From Draconibacterium sp. (GTDB lineage Bacteria; Bacteroidota; Bacteroidia; Bacteroidales; Prolixibacteraceae): a DNA stretch of 47,637 nucleotides. Below are positions 1-8,304 of the stretch, in pieces (within the stretch, counting starts at the first letter, position 1; the number at the start of each line of letters is the position of its first letter). The translations under genes and the position numbers were made by a program. Below the pieces are notes generated by a model. The model saw only the letters and a program-made list of their open reading frames with translations, was not told where the DNA came from and did not search any database. The stretch lies in NCBI GenBank assembly GCA_016705335.1, contig JADIYN010000028.1, positions 1 through 47,637 of the forward strand, read 5' to 3'.

Positions 1-2
1 GC

Positions 3-224
3 CATAACGAAAATCATTTCTACAAAGTTCAGGATGATTTTTCAGCATCACAAATTCAGGATGCACCCGAATTAGCCGAAATTGATATTTTAGTTTCTAT
101 TCCTGGTTCTCTTGAATTACCAGGTGAAGCTGAAAACAATAATCATATAATTTTATTCAAAGACTCGCCTCCCCCACCAAAAATTCAGAAAGTACTCTCC
201 CTCAAACAGTCATATCTTTTATGA
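3..224 (+). CDS. C-terminal end of an unidentified protein (partial)
   Basis: An open frame enters from the window edge and ends at a TGA at 222-224, giving 73 residues with no start codon inside the window. The end of the protein is proline-rich (DSPPPPKIQK) and has no recognisable domain. It precedes a Met/His-rich lipoprotein and two heavy-metal-associated proteins on the same strand, so it may belong to the same metal-handling cluster; that is inferred from position only. I do not recognise the family. Confidence 0.5.
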   Translation, partial: HNENHFYKVQDDFSASQIQDAPELAEIDILVSIPGSLELPGEAENNNHIILFKDSPPPPKIQKVLSLKQSYLL

Positions 225-392
225 AATTGATATTATTTCACTTTTGACATAAAGTTAGTAAGACTTTTTGACTTAAGTGAATTTTTTTGCTCCTGGGACA
301 TCAGGTCCCGGCGTCTGTCGTTTTCATTTATGGAGTTCGATACGCAAAACAATAACATCATTCAACTTACTATTAACAATTAAAATTTTAAA

Positions 393-918
393 ATGAAAAA
401 GTAACAAAAATCTTGTTTTTGGCTCCATTAGCCACATTAATAATTGCCGGATGCAATTCATCCGATGATTTAACCGACAATTCAATTGAGAGGAACTTAT
501 TCAGGCACTTTAACCAACAAAAGCGCCACGGGTACAATTATAGGCAGCAGCAGCGCAACTGCCGGTATCTCAAAAACCAGCGATGGATTGATTCAGGTTC
601 ATTGTTTTGGCACTGGAATCGATACAACTTTTATGCTGAATTATTTTCCTGATAATGACAGTGTTTTCGTTTGCCTGACTGGGAATGATTTCAGAAATAC
701 TTACGGGCACATGATGGGACAAGGTCACATGATGGGTGGAATGATGGGTGACATCAAACAGGCCAGACCCAGTGGCAACATCACATGGCTGACGAACACA
801 AACCGGGGATATTCATTACGGTGGTTTTAACATGATGGACCATACGTTTGGTTATACTTTCCATAAATACAATGGAGGCAGCCACATGATAATGAATTTT
901 GAAGGGACAAAAAAATAA
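393..918 (+). pseudogene. Met/His-rich putative metal-binding lipoprotein, frameshifted
   Basis: ATG at 393 begins MKK and meets a stop at once, but one extra A in the A5 run at 396-400 restores a lipoprotein signal (ILFLAPLATLIIAGC, lipobox Cys near residue 20). The frame changes again near 485 and near 805, and the protein ends at the TAA at 916-918, about 175 residues. The middle holds an HMM/GQG/HMM/GGMMG stretch and the tail has more His and Met (GGFNMMDHTFGYTFH), a composition known from copper- or silver-binding periplasmic proteins. The two following HMA genes support a metal role. Three shifts in 520 bases suggest either a decayed gene or sequencing errors; neighbours with homopolymer errors favour the latter. 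Family not recognised. Confidence 0.5.
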
Positions 919-951
919 TCAAATTGAGTAAAACAATTTAAGTTTTTAAAA

Positions 952-1326
952 ATGAAAACAAAAGTTTTGAGTTTAGTAACCATTTTCCTGTTAGGAACAA
1001 TGGTATTGTTTGGAAAAGATAAGAAAGTAGAATTTCTTGTAAACGGTAAATGTGAAATGTGTGAGAAGCGGATTGAAATGGCAGCCCTGGCTGATTCAGG
1101 TGTTTCAAAAGCAGATTGGAATAAGGAAACAAAAATGATTACAGTAACGCTTGATGATTCAAAAACCGACATGGATAAAGTGGGAGCAGCCATTGCCAAA
1201 GTTGGTCATGATACAAAAACACAAAAAGCCAGCGACGAAACATACAACAATTTGCCCGATTGCTGTAAATACGACAGGAGTAAACTTGAAGCTCCTAAAA
1301 AGCCAGTGAAATATGAACATAGATAA
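952..1326 (+). CDS. Exported heavy-metal-associated (HMA) domain protein
   Basis: This 124-residue protein has an N-terminal signal peptide (residues 1-21) and an HMA fold with the metal-ligand motif GKCEMC (C34, C37), where cytosolic copper chaperones usually have GMTCxxC. The C-terminus carries a second cysteine motif, YNNLPDCCKY (C104, C105), after AKVGHD; the downstream paralogue repeats this motif. HMA domains of this type bind Cu(I), Hg(II) or other soft metals. Being exported, it probably acts as a periplasmic metal-binding or transfer protein and not as a cytosolic chaperone. It lies 33 bases after the Met/His-rich lipoprotein gene and 24 bases before its paralogue, so these look like one operon. 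Confidence 0.85.
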   Translation: MKTKVLSLVTIFLLGTMVLFGKDKKVEFLVNGKCEMCEKRIEMAALADSGVSKADWNKETKMITVTLDDSKTDMDKVGAAIAKVGHDTKTQKASDETYNNLPDCCKYDRSKLEAPKKPVKYEHR

Positions 1327-1350
1327 ATTATAATTTTTAAAAAGTAGAAA

Positions 1351-1719
1351 ATGAGAACAAAAGTATTAAGTTTAGCTGCCCTGTTTGTATTAGCACAGTT
1401 TCGGTTCTTGCAGGTAATAAAACCGAAAAAATTGAAGTTAAAGGAAACTGTGGAATGTGCGAAAGCCGCATTGAAAAAGCTGTAAATGGAATCGACGGAG
1501 TTTCGAAAGCAGATTGGGACAAAAAAACCAAAAAGCTGGAAGTGACCTTCGATGATGCCAAAACAAGTGTCGATAAAATTGAAGTTGCTGTTTGCTAAAG
1601 TGGGACATGATACACCGCACCACAAAGCAGCCGATGATGTTTATAACAAGTTACCTGATTGCTGCAAATACGAAAGGTCTGAAACAAAAACGGACAGTCA
1701 TGCCGGGCATCAGCACTAA
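1351..1719 (+). CDS. Second exported HMA-domain protein, two frameshifts
   Basis: This is a tandem paralogue of the preceding gene, starting MRTKVLSLAALFVLA. The frame breaks near 1398, within the signal peptide, and near 1590. The other frames supply a complete HMA domain with GNCGMC, the shared segment FAKVGHD, the C-terminal YNKLPDCCKY motif and a His-rich tail (HAGHQH) ending at the TAA at 1717-1719. Both cysteine motifs match the upstream copy, and the His tail adds possible metal ligands. Because the reading frame resumes cleanly after each break and all signature residues survive, I favour sequence errors over true decay. Predicted role is periplasmic binding of copper or another soft metal. 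Confidence 0.7.
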
Positions 1720-1962
1720 AATTCAAGAGATATATTATTGAATATATTTCATTGTTTAAGATTTGTAATGGGTGAACATTTGTTTTAACTGAACCTCGCC
1801 CTGCTGTTGTCTGTTTTTGTCACACTTTTTGCAAGCCCTCGCACCAATAGCACATTGTCTTTTCGTGCCTCAAAACCAAAGAGCTATTCCAACCCGCAAG
1901 AACAAAAAGGCAACCGCTCCAATGCGCCCCTGCGGTTTTGCGCCAAAAACAACCAACCCTAA

Positions 1963-2054
1963 GCTACGTTTACATAACACCTTCTTATAGGAGCAGCCGC
2001 ACAAAATCCACGCTGACTCCAAAGCTGTCCCATAAGGGCATTATGTAAAGTAGC
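1963..2054. repeat. 92-base imperfect palindrome, about 25-base arms
   Basis: The left arm begins GCTACGTTTACATAAC (1963) and the right arm ends in CATTATGTAAAGTAGC (2054). Reverse-complementing the right arm gives GCTAC-TTTACATAATG, so the arms match over about 25 bases apart from one extra-helical G and a few mismatches, and continue into CTTATAGG versus CTTATGGG. The central part is about 37 bases. The geometry (folded arms with an extra-helical base) recalls integron attC sites, but the strict RYYYAAC/GTTRRRY core is not met, so it is left as an unclassified foldable element. Confidence 0.6.
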
Positions 2055-2640
2055 CGCACCTTTCAAAGATATTCGTCATTCCAAAAGAGCAGGATTCCGT
2101 CAATTTCCCCTCCTCCCTTTCAGCGGTGCAGGAAAAATAAAGCATGAATGATTTTGCTTCAAAATCCTGTGCTTGCGGCAGGTTCATTCACTCATTCAAT
2201 CGTTCGTCATCCGTTCCGTTCCGCAGGCTGCACTTCACTTCTTCCTCACTTTTTCATTCGTTCATTCCGCCAGCCTCAGCACCCCGCAGTAAAAGCCCTG
2301 CCTTTGTTCCACTACACAAATCCCGCCCAATTCCATTCCGGGTCTTGGTAATTTGCCTTTCCAATTCAAAATAAAATTGCATTCCAATTCGTGTAAACCA
2401 TCCAATTCCTGTTTTCTGCTTCAATTCATTTCTGGCAAATTCCTCAAACCCCTCCATTCCATCCACCCCGTTTGTTCCGTTCCCCAAAGTCAATGCATTT
2501 CCTTTTCCCCATCCCACAAATTATCCTATGCTTTATTTCCCCTGCGATATTGTCCACCCCGGGAATTGTTTACAACACATATTAGTCATTTCGATTTGAA
2601 TGAACAAAAGAATCCAGATACATAATAGTGCTTCCGCCTA

Positions 2641-2791
2641 AATTGTCCGCTTAGGCAAAGTTAATCTCCGTGCCTGAAGCCATCCAAAAGACTACGGCAT
2701 AAACGCGCAAAGCCATCGCACAAATCCATTTATTCCGTTTCCTTTTGTCTGTTTCATTCACTAAAGTTTTTTGGTGCCTAAGCGTTCAATT
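2641..2791. repeat. Spaced inverted repeat, 16-base arms
   Basis: AATTGTCCGCTTAGGC at 2641-2656 is the reverse complement of GCCTAAGCGTTCAATT at 2776-2791 with two mismatches, separated by about 120 bases. The left arm also overlaps a smaller hairpin (GCCTAA at 2636 with TTAGGC at 2651). No gene lies between the arms. Confidence 0.45.
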
Positions 2792-2984
2792 AAGGCTTCC
2801 CATGCAATTCATGTCACTCTTTACTTAACTGTCATATTAAAATAATGCAAATCAAAGCATAAGAACCTGCGGTGAAAGAATAGCCTGATAATTGATTTAC
2901 CTTGGAGCAGATAGGAATAAGGTCGGGTTTGCTTATTGTCAAGTCCATACCAAGTTCAAGTATAAACAATTAAAAATTTCCGCA

Positions 2985-3632
2985 ATGGGAACAATTAAAC
3001 AAGGTATTTTAGGTGGATTCTCCGGCAAGGTCGGAACAGTCATCGGGGGCAACTGGAAAGGCATAGATTATATGCGGAGTAAAGCGGCCAGTATTTCGAA
3101 TCCAAAAACAGAAGCACAACTGGACCAACGGGCGAGGTTTGGTGCTGCACTCAAATTCTTACAACCTTTAACCTCATTCATTCGGGTAGGTTTCAAGAAT
3201 TACGCTGTGAAAATGACAGCTTTCAACAACGCTATGTCATTCAACCTCAACAATGCAATGGATGGAGTATATCCTGAATACTTCATTAATTACGAAAATG
3301 CATTGGTATCTCGTGGTTCCCTTCCCGGAGCATTAAATCCCCAGGTTCAATCCACAATTCCGAATCAGATTGATTTTACCTGGCAAGACAATTCTGAGGA
3401 TTCAACGGCTAGTGCAAGTGATCGGGTACTATTAGTTGTTCTTAATCCGGCCAAACAAAAAGCGATTTCGATAATTGGTGGGAATGAAAGGTCAGTTGGT
3501 GAGCAGTCAATTGAAGTTCCATCTGCATTCGCCGGTGACGAGGTTCAATGCTACATTGCATTTCAGAACACAAACCAATCTGTTTTGTCAAACAGTGTTT
3601 ATGTTGGTTCGGTCAGTATGAATATTTTATAA
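2985..3632 (+). CDS. DUF6266 family protein
   Basis: 215 residues. The start is placed at the ATG at 2985 because the family begins with MGTIKQGILGGFSGKVG, seen here exactly at that codon; the open frame runs further upstream but without conserved sequence. Other visible blocks are VIGGNWKGIDYMRS (residues 18-31) and NPKTEAQLDQRARF (about 36-49). There is no signal peptide or membrane segment. The function of DUF6266 proteins, which are widespread in Bacteroidota, is unknown to me. This copy sits alone between the gene-free stretch and tRNA-Pro and ends at a strong terminator, consistent with an accessory gene. Confidence 0.75.
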   Translation: MGTIKQGILGGFSGKVGTVIGGNWKGIDYMRSKAASISNPKTEAQLDQRARFGAALKFLQPLTSFIRVGFKNYAVKMTAFNNAMSFNLNNAMDGVYPEYFINYENALVSRGSLPGALNPQVQSTIPNQIDFTWQDNSEDSTASASDRVLLVVLNPAKQKAISIIGGNERSVGEQSIEVPSAFAGDEVQCYIAFQNTNQSVLSNSVYVGSVSMNIL

Positions 3633-3652
3633 ATTTAACAGCATCCTTTTAA

Positions 3653-3682
3653 AAAACCGCTTCTTTCAGAGGCGGTTTTTTT
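3653..3682 (+). terminator. Intrinsic terminator after the DUF6266 gene
   Basis: AACCGC at 3655-3660 pairs with GCGGTT at 3672-3677 around a small loop and is followed by a T-run. It lies just past the DUF6266 stop codon. Confidence 0.8.
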
Positions 3683-3842
3683 ATACCTAAAAATGAATCC
3701 AATCGTAAAATAATCAGTGGATTATGACTTTTTGAGCATGGTTTTAAATCTTTAATTATATATTCACAAATGTTGCAACTATGCTGCAACCGTGAAAAAA
3801 GAAAGGAGTTAGCAATGTTACTAACTCCTTGATTTTCAGTTG

Positions 3843-3916
3843 TCGGGGTGACAAGATTTGAACTTGCGACCCCCCGCCCCCCAGACGGATACGCTACCAG
3901 GCTGCGCTACACCCCG
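3843..3916 (-). tRNA. tRNA-Pro (anticodon GGG)
   Basis: On the minus strand a 74-base cloverleaf folds: acceptor CGGGGTG with CACCCCG, D arm GCGC...GCGT, anticodon stem TCCGT with GCGGG and loop CTGGGGG (anticodon GGG), T stem GCAAG with CTTGT around TTCAAAT, discriminator A. CCA is not encoded. The anticodon stem uses two G-U pairs, which is unusual but foldable. The G-rich run around the anticodon is a likely place for a sequencing error. Confidence 0.85.
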
Positions 3917-4067
3917 AACTGTTTTTAAACTGCTAATTTTATTTAGCGGTTGCAAATGTAATCGTTGAATTTTCATTTGCAAAATATTTCATGAATTTCA
4001 TACCAATTCATTTGTTCGCGTCAAATAGGAATTGTCTATTCACTGTTAATTATTATTGATTGTAATT

Positions 4068-4100
4068 TTTGCTGTTGGTATTATATGTTTTTTACTTTTG
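4068..4100 (+). promoter_or_regulatory. Candidate Bacteroidota promoter for trxB
   Basis: TACTTTTG at 4093-4100 fits the -7 consensus TAnnTTTG, and TTTG at 4068-4071 lies 21 bases upstream in the -33 position (consensus spacing about 19). The trxB ATG is 23 bases further on. Confidence 0.4.
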
Positions 4101-4122
4101 TTCAACTAAAAATTTTAACGTT

Positions 4123-5117
4123 ATGTTTAAACCACTTGATATAAAAGAAGACGACAGAAAAGTAACCACTCCAACTAATGTTGAAAAGGTAAAATGTTTA
4201 ATAATTGGTTCAGGGCCTGCCGGTTATACTGCTGCAATTTATGCTGCCCGTGCAAATTTAAGTCCTGTAATGTACGAAGGATTGCAACCTGGTGGTCAGT
4301 TAACCACAACCACTGAAGTTGAAAATTATCCGGGATATCCTGAAGGAGTTACTGGTCCGGTAATGATGGAAGATTTGAAAAAACAGGCGCAACGTTTTGG
4401 TACCGATGTGCGTTGGGGAATGGCTACAAAAGCTGATTTTTCAAGTGAAATTCATAAAATATGGATTGATGATTCTAAAATAATTGAAGCTGAAACCGTA
4501 GTTATTGCAACCGGTGCAACTGCTAAATATCTTGGATTGCCTGATGAAACCAAATATGCAGGTGGAGGTGTTTCGGCTTGTGCAACATGTGATGGTTTTT
4601 TTTACAGAGGTAAAGATGTTGCCGTTGTTGGTGGAGGTGATACTGCAGCTGAAGAAGCTATGTATTTAGCCGGGTTGTGCCGTAAAGTTTATTTAATTGT
4701 TCGTCGCAATGAATTGCGTGCTTCAAAGTTATGGCAGAACGTACATTGAAAACACCAAATATTGAAATTCTTTGGAAACATCAAACCAAAAACTTGTTTG
4801 GAGATGGAGTAGTGGAGGGTGCTACACTGGTGAAAAACAGTGGTGAAGAAGGTGAAGAAGAAGTGAAAATCAAAATTGATGGGTTTTTTCTTGCCATTGG
4901 GCACACACCCAATTCTGATATTTTTAAAGATTATCTGGAAACGGATGAAGTTGGATACATTAAAACAATTCCGGGAACTTCGAAAACGAAAGTACAGGGA
5001 GTTTTTGCCTGCGGCGATGTGCAGGATTCTCACTACCGTCAAGCTGTTACTGCAGCAGGTTCAGGTTGCATGGCTGCCATCGATGCTGAACGGTATTTAT
5101 CAGAAAAGAATTCATAA
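4123..5117 (+). CDS. trxB: Thioredoxin-disulfide reductase (first copy), one frameshift
   Basis: An FAD/NADPH flavoenzyme that reduces thioredoxin. Visible motifs in order: FAD-binding GSGPAGYTAA, PGGQL, the redox-active CATCDG, NADPH-binding GGGDTAAEEA, and C-terminal GVFACGDV followed by YRQAVTAAGSGCMAA. The frame breaks near 4731, where AAG-TTATGG should read on into ATG-GCA-GAA (a single missing base); each half is otherwise intact, so I treat it as one gene of about 331 residues. Start chosen at MFKPLD, 23 bases after a promoter-like box. It stands alone, unlike the second trxB at 24315, which sits inside a redox operon. Confidence 0.92.
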
Positions 5118-5260
5118 TTTGAATTTTGGATTTATGTATAAGGTTAATGATCAAAATTTGTTATTTGTAACACACCGATGAAAATTTAACGGGGAATCAG
5201 TAAATAATAAAGAGTTCCTTGTGGCAATTTAAAAAAACAAATTTCTGACACATAAAATAT

Positions 5261-5295
5261 AAGCCTTCTGTTTTAAACAGGGGGCTTTTATTTTT
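5261..5295 (+). terminator. Intrinsic terminator downstream of trxB
   Basis: AAGCCTTCTGTTT pairs with AAACAGGGGGCTT around a two-base loop and is followed by TTTATTTTT. It lies about 145 bases past the trxB stop; I see no gene in between. Confidence 0.7.
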
Positions 5296-5492
5296 GCAGT
5301 TGATATTTGGTTTAGAAAAATCAGAATTTTATTGATTTAACGGTCTTTTAATGCTGGTAAAAAACGTTGGATTAACTGTAAATCAATGCTTTTAGAAAAA
5401 TTAGCTGAAGTTTATTTCAACCATCTCACTAATTTTTTGGTTTCTTAATCTTTTGTTTAAGGCTCCAATGTTTGATTTTTATAGCGCAACTT

Positions 5493-6185
5493 TTAATCCA
5501 CCTTCTTAAATCTCAACAACTCGTTTCCTGTGTCGTCAAAGAAACTGAGTTTCATATTTTCGATTTTGTATTTGCTTATTTTATTAAATGCATTATTAAA
5601 TTTTGCGGTAATCTCCATGTTTACACACATTTTCATTGTTGAACCCATTGGACCCAAACTTATCATATCATCATCAATACTTTTTATTGCGCCAAAAAAA
5701 TTGTTGCAGCCATCGTTTCCCATCAACTTCATTTCGTCTAGGTTTACTTCAATTGTGGGTTGTGTCATCCGATCATTTTCTTTTGGCTTTTCAAAATTTA
5801 CTCCATCCAATGCCTCCAAAGCCCAAATGTCATGTATTCTGAATTTAGGATCAGGATTTTTCTCAAGAACCCCTTTAAGTGTGTATTTAATTGAAGAACC
5901 ATCTGCCGGAATTTTTGCAGGATCAATTTTTTCTTCAATTACAGAAAGTTTGTAAATAAAACCGGGCTCAAAATTAAACCCATTAATGTTTGAATAGAAA
6001 TACTCCCATTTTCCTTTTTCCATTGTTTCGTTTTTCTGTATTTGCAGGCATTTCATTGGAGCAACTCCGGTACAGGAAACTTTCATGCTGTTTACCCAAA
6101 AAATTTGTGGATTGTTTGTAACCATTTTTTGAGAAGAACATGATAAAAAAGTGATGAATGCGACAATTAAAGCTTTGAATTTCAT
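5493..6185 (-). CDS. Lipoprotein with DUF4377 and META domains
   Basis: 230 residues. The N-terminus is a lipoprotein signal (ALIVAFITFLSC, Cys16). Residues about 27-110 match DUF4377 (WVNSMKVSCTG, CLQIQ, then EKIDPAKIPADGSS), and residues about 118-228 match the META/HslJ domain (IWALEALDG, GNDGCNNFFG, MGSTMKMC). META domains occur in envelope and heat-shock or antibiotic-tolerance proteins such as E. coli HslJ; no catalytic activity is established. Predicted to be anchored in the outer membrane or periplasm. It is a single gene on the minus strand. The domain calls are from motif memory; the function remains open. Confidence 0.75.
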   Translation of the reverse strand: MKFKALIVAFITFLSCSSQKMVTNNPQIFWVNSMKVSCTGVAPMKCLQIQKNETMEKGKWEYFYSNINGFNFEPGFIYKLSVIEEKIDPAKIPADGSSIKYTLKGVLEKNPDPKFRIHDIWALEALDGVNFEKPKENDRMTQPTIEVNLDEMKLMGNDGCNNFFGAIKSIDDDMISLGPMGSTMKMCVNMEITAKFNNAFNKISKYKIENMKLSFFDDTGNELLRFKKVD

Positions 6186-6393
6186 CGGGTTACTATTATA
6201 TTGATAATATTAATGTATTCGAATACTTTGCAAAATTAAAACATTTAATATCAAAATAATTACAGGTTTAAACTGCAAACAGCAAAAAAATACCCATAAA
6301 CAACAATTATCCTGTTTTTTCTACATAAAAATCCGTTTGTAATCGGTTAAGTGTTACACATTGAATAAAAATAAATGGTGTTAACATGTTAAA

Positions 6394-6401
6394 TATATTT
6401 G
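6394..6401 (+). promoter_or_regulatory. Candidate -7 box of the 6430 gene
   Basis: TATATTTG matches the Bacteroidota -7 consensus TAnnTTTG and is 29 bases upstream of the ATG at 6430. No good -33 element is seen. Confidence 0.35.
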
Positions 6402-6429
6402 GTTTATGAAACATTAAACAGAAAATATC

Positions 6430-6921
6430 ATGAAAACAAAACTTTTTATTTTAACAATTTGTGTGGCTTTAGTTGGTCTCGGAGTTTCGGCAAAAACTAA
6501 TGATGCAAAAACTTTAACAGGAAACTCGTTAACTGAATTTGGAAAATATGCCATAACGGAATCAGATGCACCTATGGTAATTAACAACGAAGTTGTAAAA
6601 ACCTATGATCTCTCATACGAAAACACAAGCAGTCCTGTTCGTGTTGGAGTTGTAAAGGACGACAAATGCATGGTTTATATTGTACGTTCAGATGATTTTG
6701 AAATTCAATATTCCTGTAAAAAAGGTGTTTTTGGTGTGAAAAAAATTGAAAGCCAATACCAAACCTTGCCAAAAGAAGAAATGGATGCAAAACTTGACAG
6801 GGTAAATTACTTATCACAGCGCGTGATTTGCACAAACAAAAAATCGGAAGAAGAATTACTCGGATTGATAGCCTGTTATTTTCCGGCTTTGGTAAACGAA
6901 GATTATCAGGCAAATTTTTAA
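6430..6921 (+). CDS. Unidentified secreted protein
   Basis: 163 residues with a clear N-terminal signal peptide (MKTKLFILTICVALVGLGVSA). The mature part has three or four Cys and mixed beta-like sequence with no motif I recognise. It lies upstream of the LytS-type kinase cluster on the same strand but is separated from it by a strong terminator, so it is probably transcribed on its own. Function unknown. Confidence 0.7.
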   Translation: MKTKLFILTICVALVGLGVSAKTNDAKTLTGNSLTEFGKYAITESDAPMVINNEVVKTYDLSYENTSSPVRVGVVKDDKCMVYIVRSDDFEIQYSCKKGVFGVKKIESQYQTLPKEEMDAKLDRVNYLSQRVICTNKKSEEELLGLIACYFPALVNEDYQANF

Positions 6922-6967
6922 AGATAGTTTTTTAAACAGCGCAATTTTTTCATAGAAGTATGAAAGT

Positions 6968-7004
6968 CAGGCCTCCCATTGATGAATGGGGGGCTTTTCT
7001 GTTT
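6968..7004 (+). terminator. Strong intrinsic terminator
   Basis: GCCTCCCATT (6971-6980) pairs fully with AATGGGGGGC (6985-6994) around a GATG loop and is followed by TTTTCTGTTTTT. It closes the 6430 gene. The 250 bases from here to 7254 hold no supported feature. Confidence 0.85.
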
Positions 7005-7254
7005 TTATATATTCAGTTTTCAATTCTTCAGTTAATCCTTCGTAAAATGTCAGACACACTCAACAAATTTCTCGAAAAAAAACACAAATTTCATTTATTT
7101 CAATTATTCTGTAAACAACATGGTTTATTATACGAACGGATATGTTTTATCTGTAAAGCTCATTTTTTTGGGCATAAAATATTTCTAAAGGGCAGATTTC
7201 GATTTCCAAGTAATTTGTTTTGTTCTTACCTTTAAAAAATTACACAATTATTTA

Positions 7255-8304
7255 ATGTTAAAAACAAGAAAAATAATGGGTCGGAATAAACCTAAGTTTT
7301 ATAATAAACGCTTCTTTCAGCATGTGCTTTTCTGGCTTTTTTATGTGCTTTTTTTTGGTTCTATTTATGGAAAATACGGGAACGATTATAAATGGTACAT
7401 GTTCGAATCGCTTTGCATGCTTCCCTTTGTAATGATTGCAACTTACACAACTATTTATGTTTTACTTCCTTTTTATTTAAAAAAGCGCAATTTGATTTTA
7501 ACCGTTTTTTTATTGGTTGGTCTTATTGCTTCGGTAACACTTGGCGAGCGAATTTTTCTGCGCAGGATCAATCAATTGCCCATTAACTCAGAAACACTGT
7601 TTGGCGTAACCTTTTTATATCTTATGCTCGAAACAAATTTTATGGTTGCAATAGCATTTACTATAAAATTTGGAAAGAAATGGAAACTTCAGCAACAAGA
7701 AAAATTTGAAATAGAGAAGCAAAACCTGCAGGCAGAAATGAACCTTTTAAAAGCACAGTTGCACCCTCATTTTCTGTTTAACACAATGAATAATTTGTAT
7801 GCACTATCTTTGGAAGAATCGGCAAAAACTTCAGAGGGAATAGCAAAAATATCTGATCTGCTGCGTTCTGTGTTGTACGAATGTAATGAAGTGGAAATTG
7901 AATTGGAAAAGGAAATCAGGTTGATAGAAAATTACATAGACCTTCAGCAAATGCGTTATGGTAACCGGCTGAAACTGACTTTTGATGTAAGAAGGCCAAT
8001 CCACAATTTTAAAATTGCCCCAATGTTGCTTTTCACATTTGTCGAAAACTGTTTTAAACATGGAAGCAGCAATGATCCGGGAAACCCTTACATACATATT
8101 AAAATCAGCACCAATGAAGACGAAATGCTGTTTGTTGCAGAAAACAGTAAATCTCAGGCTGTTAAAATGAATGGAATAAAAAATGAAGGTATTGGATTAA
8201 AAAATGCACAAAAACGGCTGGACATAATATATGGTGAACGACATAAATTAGAGATTACTGACACGCAAAATAAATTTGAAGCTTTTTTATTAATTCACAA
8301 ATAA
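7255..8304 (+). CDS. LytS-type sensor histidine kinase (first of three)
   Basis: A membrane sensor kinase of the His_kinase (PF06580) family, 349 residues. Four hydrophobic segments occupy residues about 20-140, followed by a short coiled linker (about 143-168) and the kinase core. The H-box is QLHPHFLFNTMNNLYAL with phospho-acceptor H172; the N-box is ENCFKHG; the G-box region is GIGLKNAQKRLDIIYG. All residues needed for autophosphorylation appear present. An alternative start is the ATG at 7276. The gene abuts the second kinase (ATG directly after this stop), so the three kinases and the LytTR regulator look like one operon. The signal sensed cannot be told from sequence. Confidence 0.88.
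   Translation: MLKTRKIMGRNKPKFYNKRFFQHVLFWLFYVLFFGSIYGKYGNDYKWYMFESLCMLPFVMIATYTTIYVLLPFYLKKRNLILTVFLLVGLIASVTLGERIFLRRINQLPINSETLFGVTFLYLMLETNFMVAIAFTIKFGKKWKLQQQEKFEIEKQNLQAEMNLLKAQLHPHFLFNTMNNLYALSLEESAKTSEGIAKISDLLRSVLYECNEVEIELEKEIRLIENYIDLQQMRYGNRLKLTFDVRRPIHNFKIAPMLLFTFVENCFKHGSSNDPGNPYIHIKISTNEDEMLFVAENSKSQAVKMNGIKNEGIGLKNAQKRLDIIYGERHKLEITDTQNKFEAFLLIHK

Larger units (their letters stand above)
1720..2984 (+). other. Long gene-free region, C/T-rich on the plus strand
   Basis: About 1.26 kb without a convincing gene. From roughly 1800 to 2600 the plus strand is strongly pyrimidine-biased, with C far exceeding G and many TTCC, CATTC and CACC runs. Short open frames on both strands here have compositions that follow the bias and match no family I know. 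The stretch contains a 92-base imperfect palindrome (1963-2054) and a spaced inverted repeat (2641-2791). It separates the metal cluster from a DUF6266 gene and may be mobile-element or accessory-region DNA; no integrase or transposase is visible. Confidence 0.6.

Noticed and set aside
852..1199. Minus-strand frames opposite the HMA gene
   Set aside because: They are shadows of the plus-strand coding sequence, which has clear motifs.
1963..2054. Integron attC site
   Set aside because: The arms fold with an extra-helical base but do not contain the RYYYAAC/GTTRRRY cores, and no integrase gene is in the window.
2144..2625. Overlapping open frames on both strands in the C/T-rich stretch
   Set aside because: Amino-acid content only mirrors the nucleotide bias (Ser/Pro/Phe or Gly/Glu/Arg), several frames are open at once, and none has a recognisable domain.
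4720..4740. Programmed frameshift in trxB
   Set aside because: No slippery heptamer and downstream pseudoknot; similar slips occur in many unrelated genes, so error is simpler.
6960..7235. Open frame of 91 codons before the first kinase
   Set aside because: It begins inside a strong terminator hairpin and has no domain; read-through of non-coding DNA is more likely.
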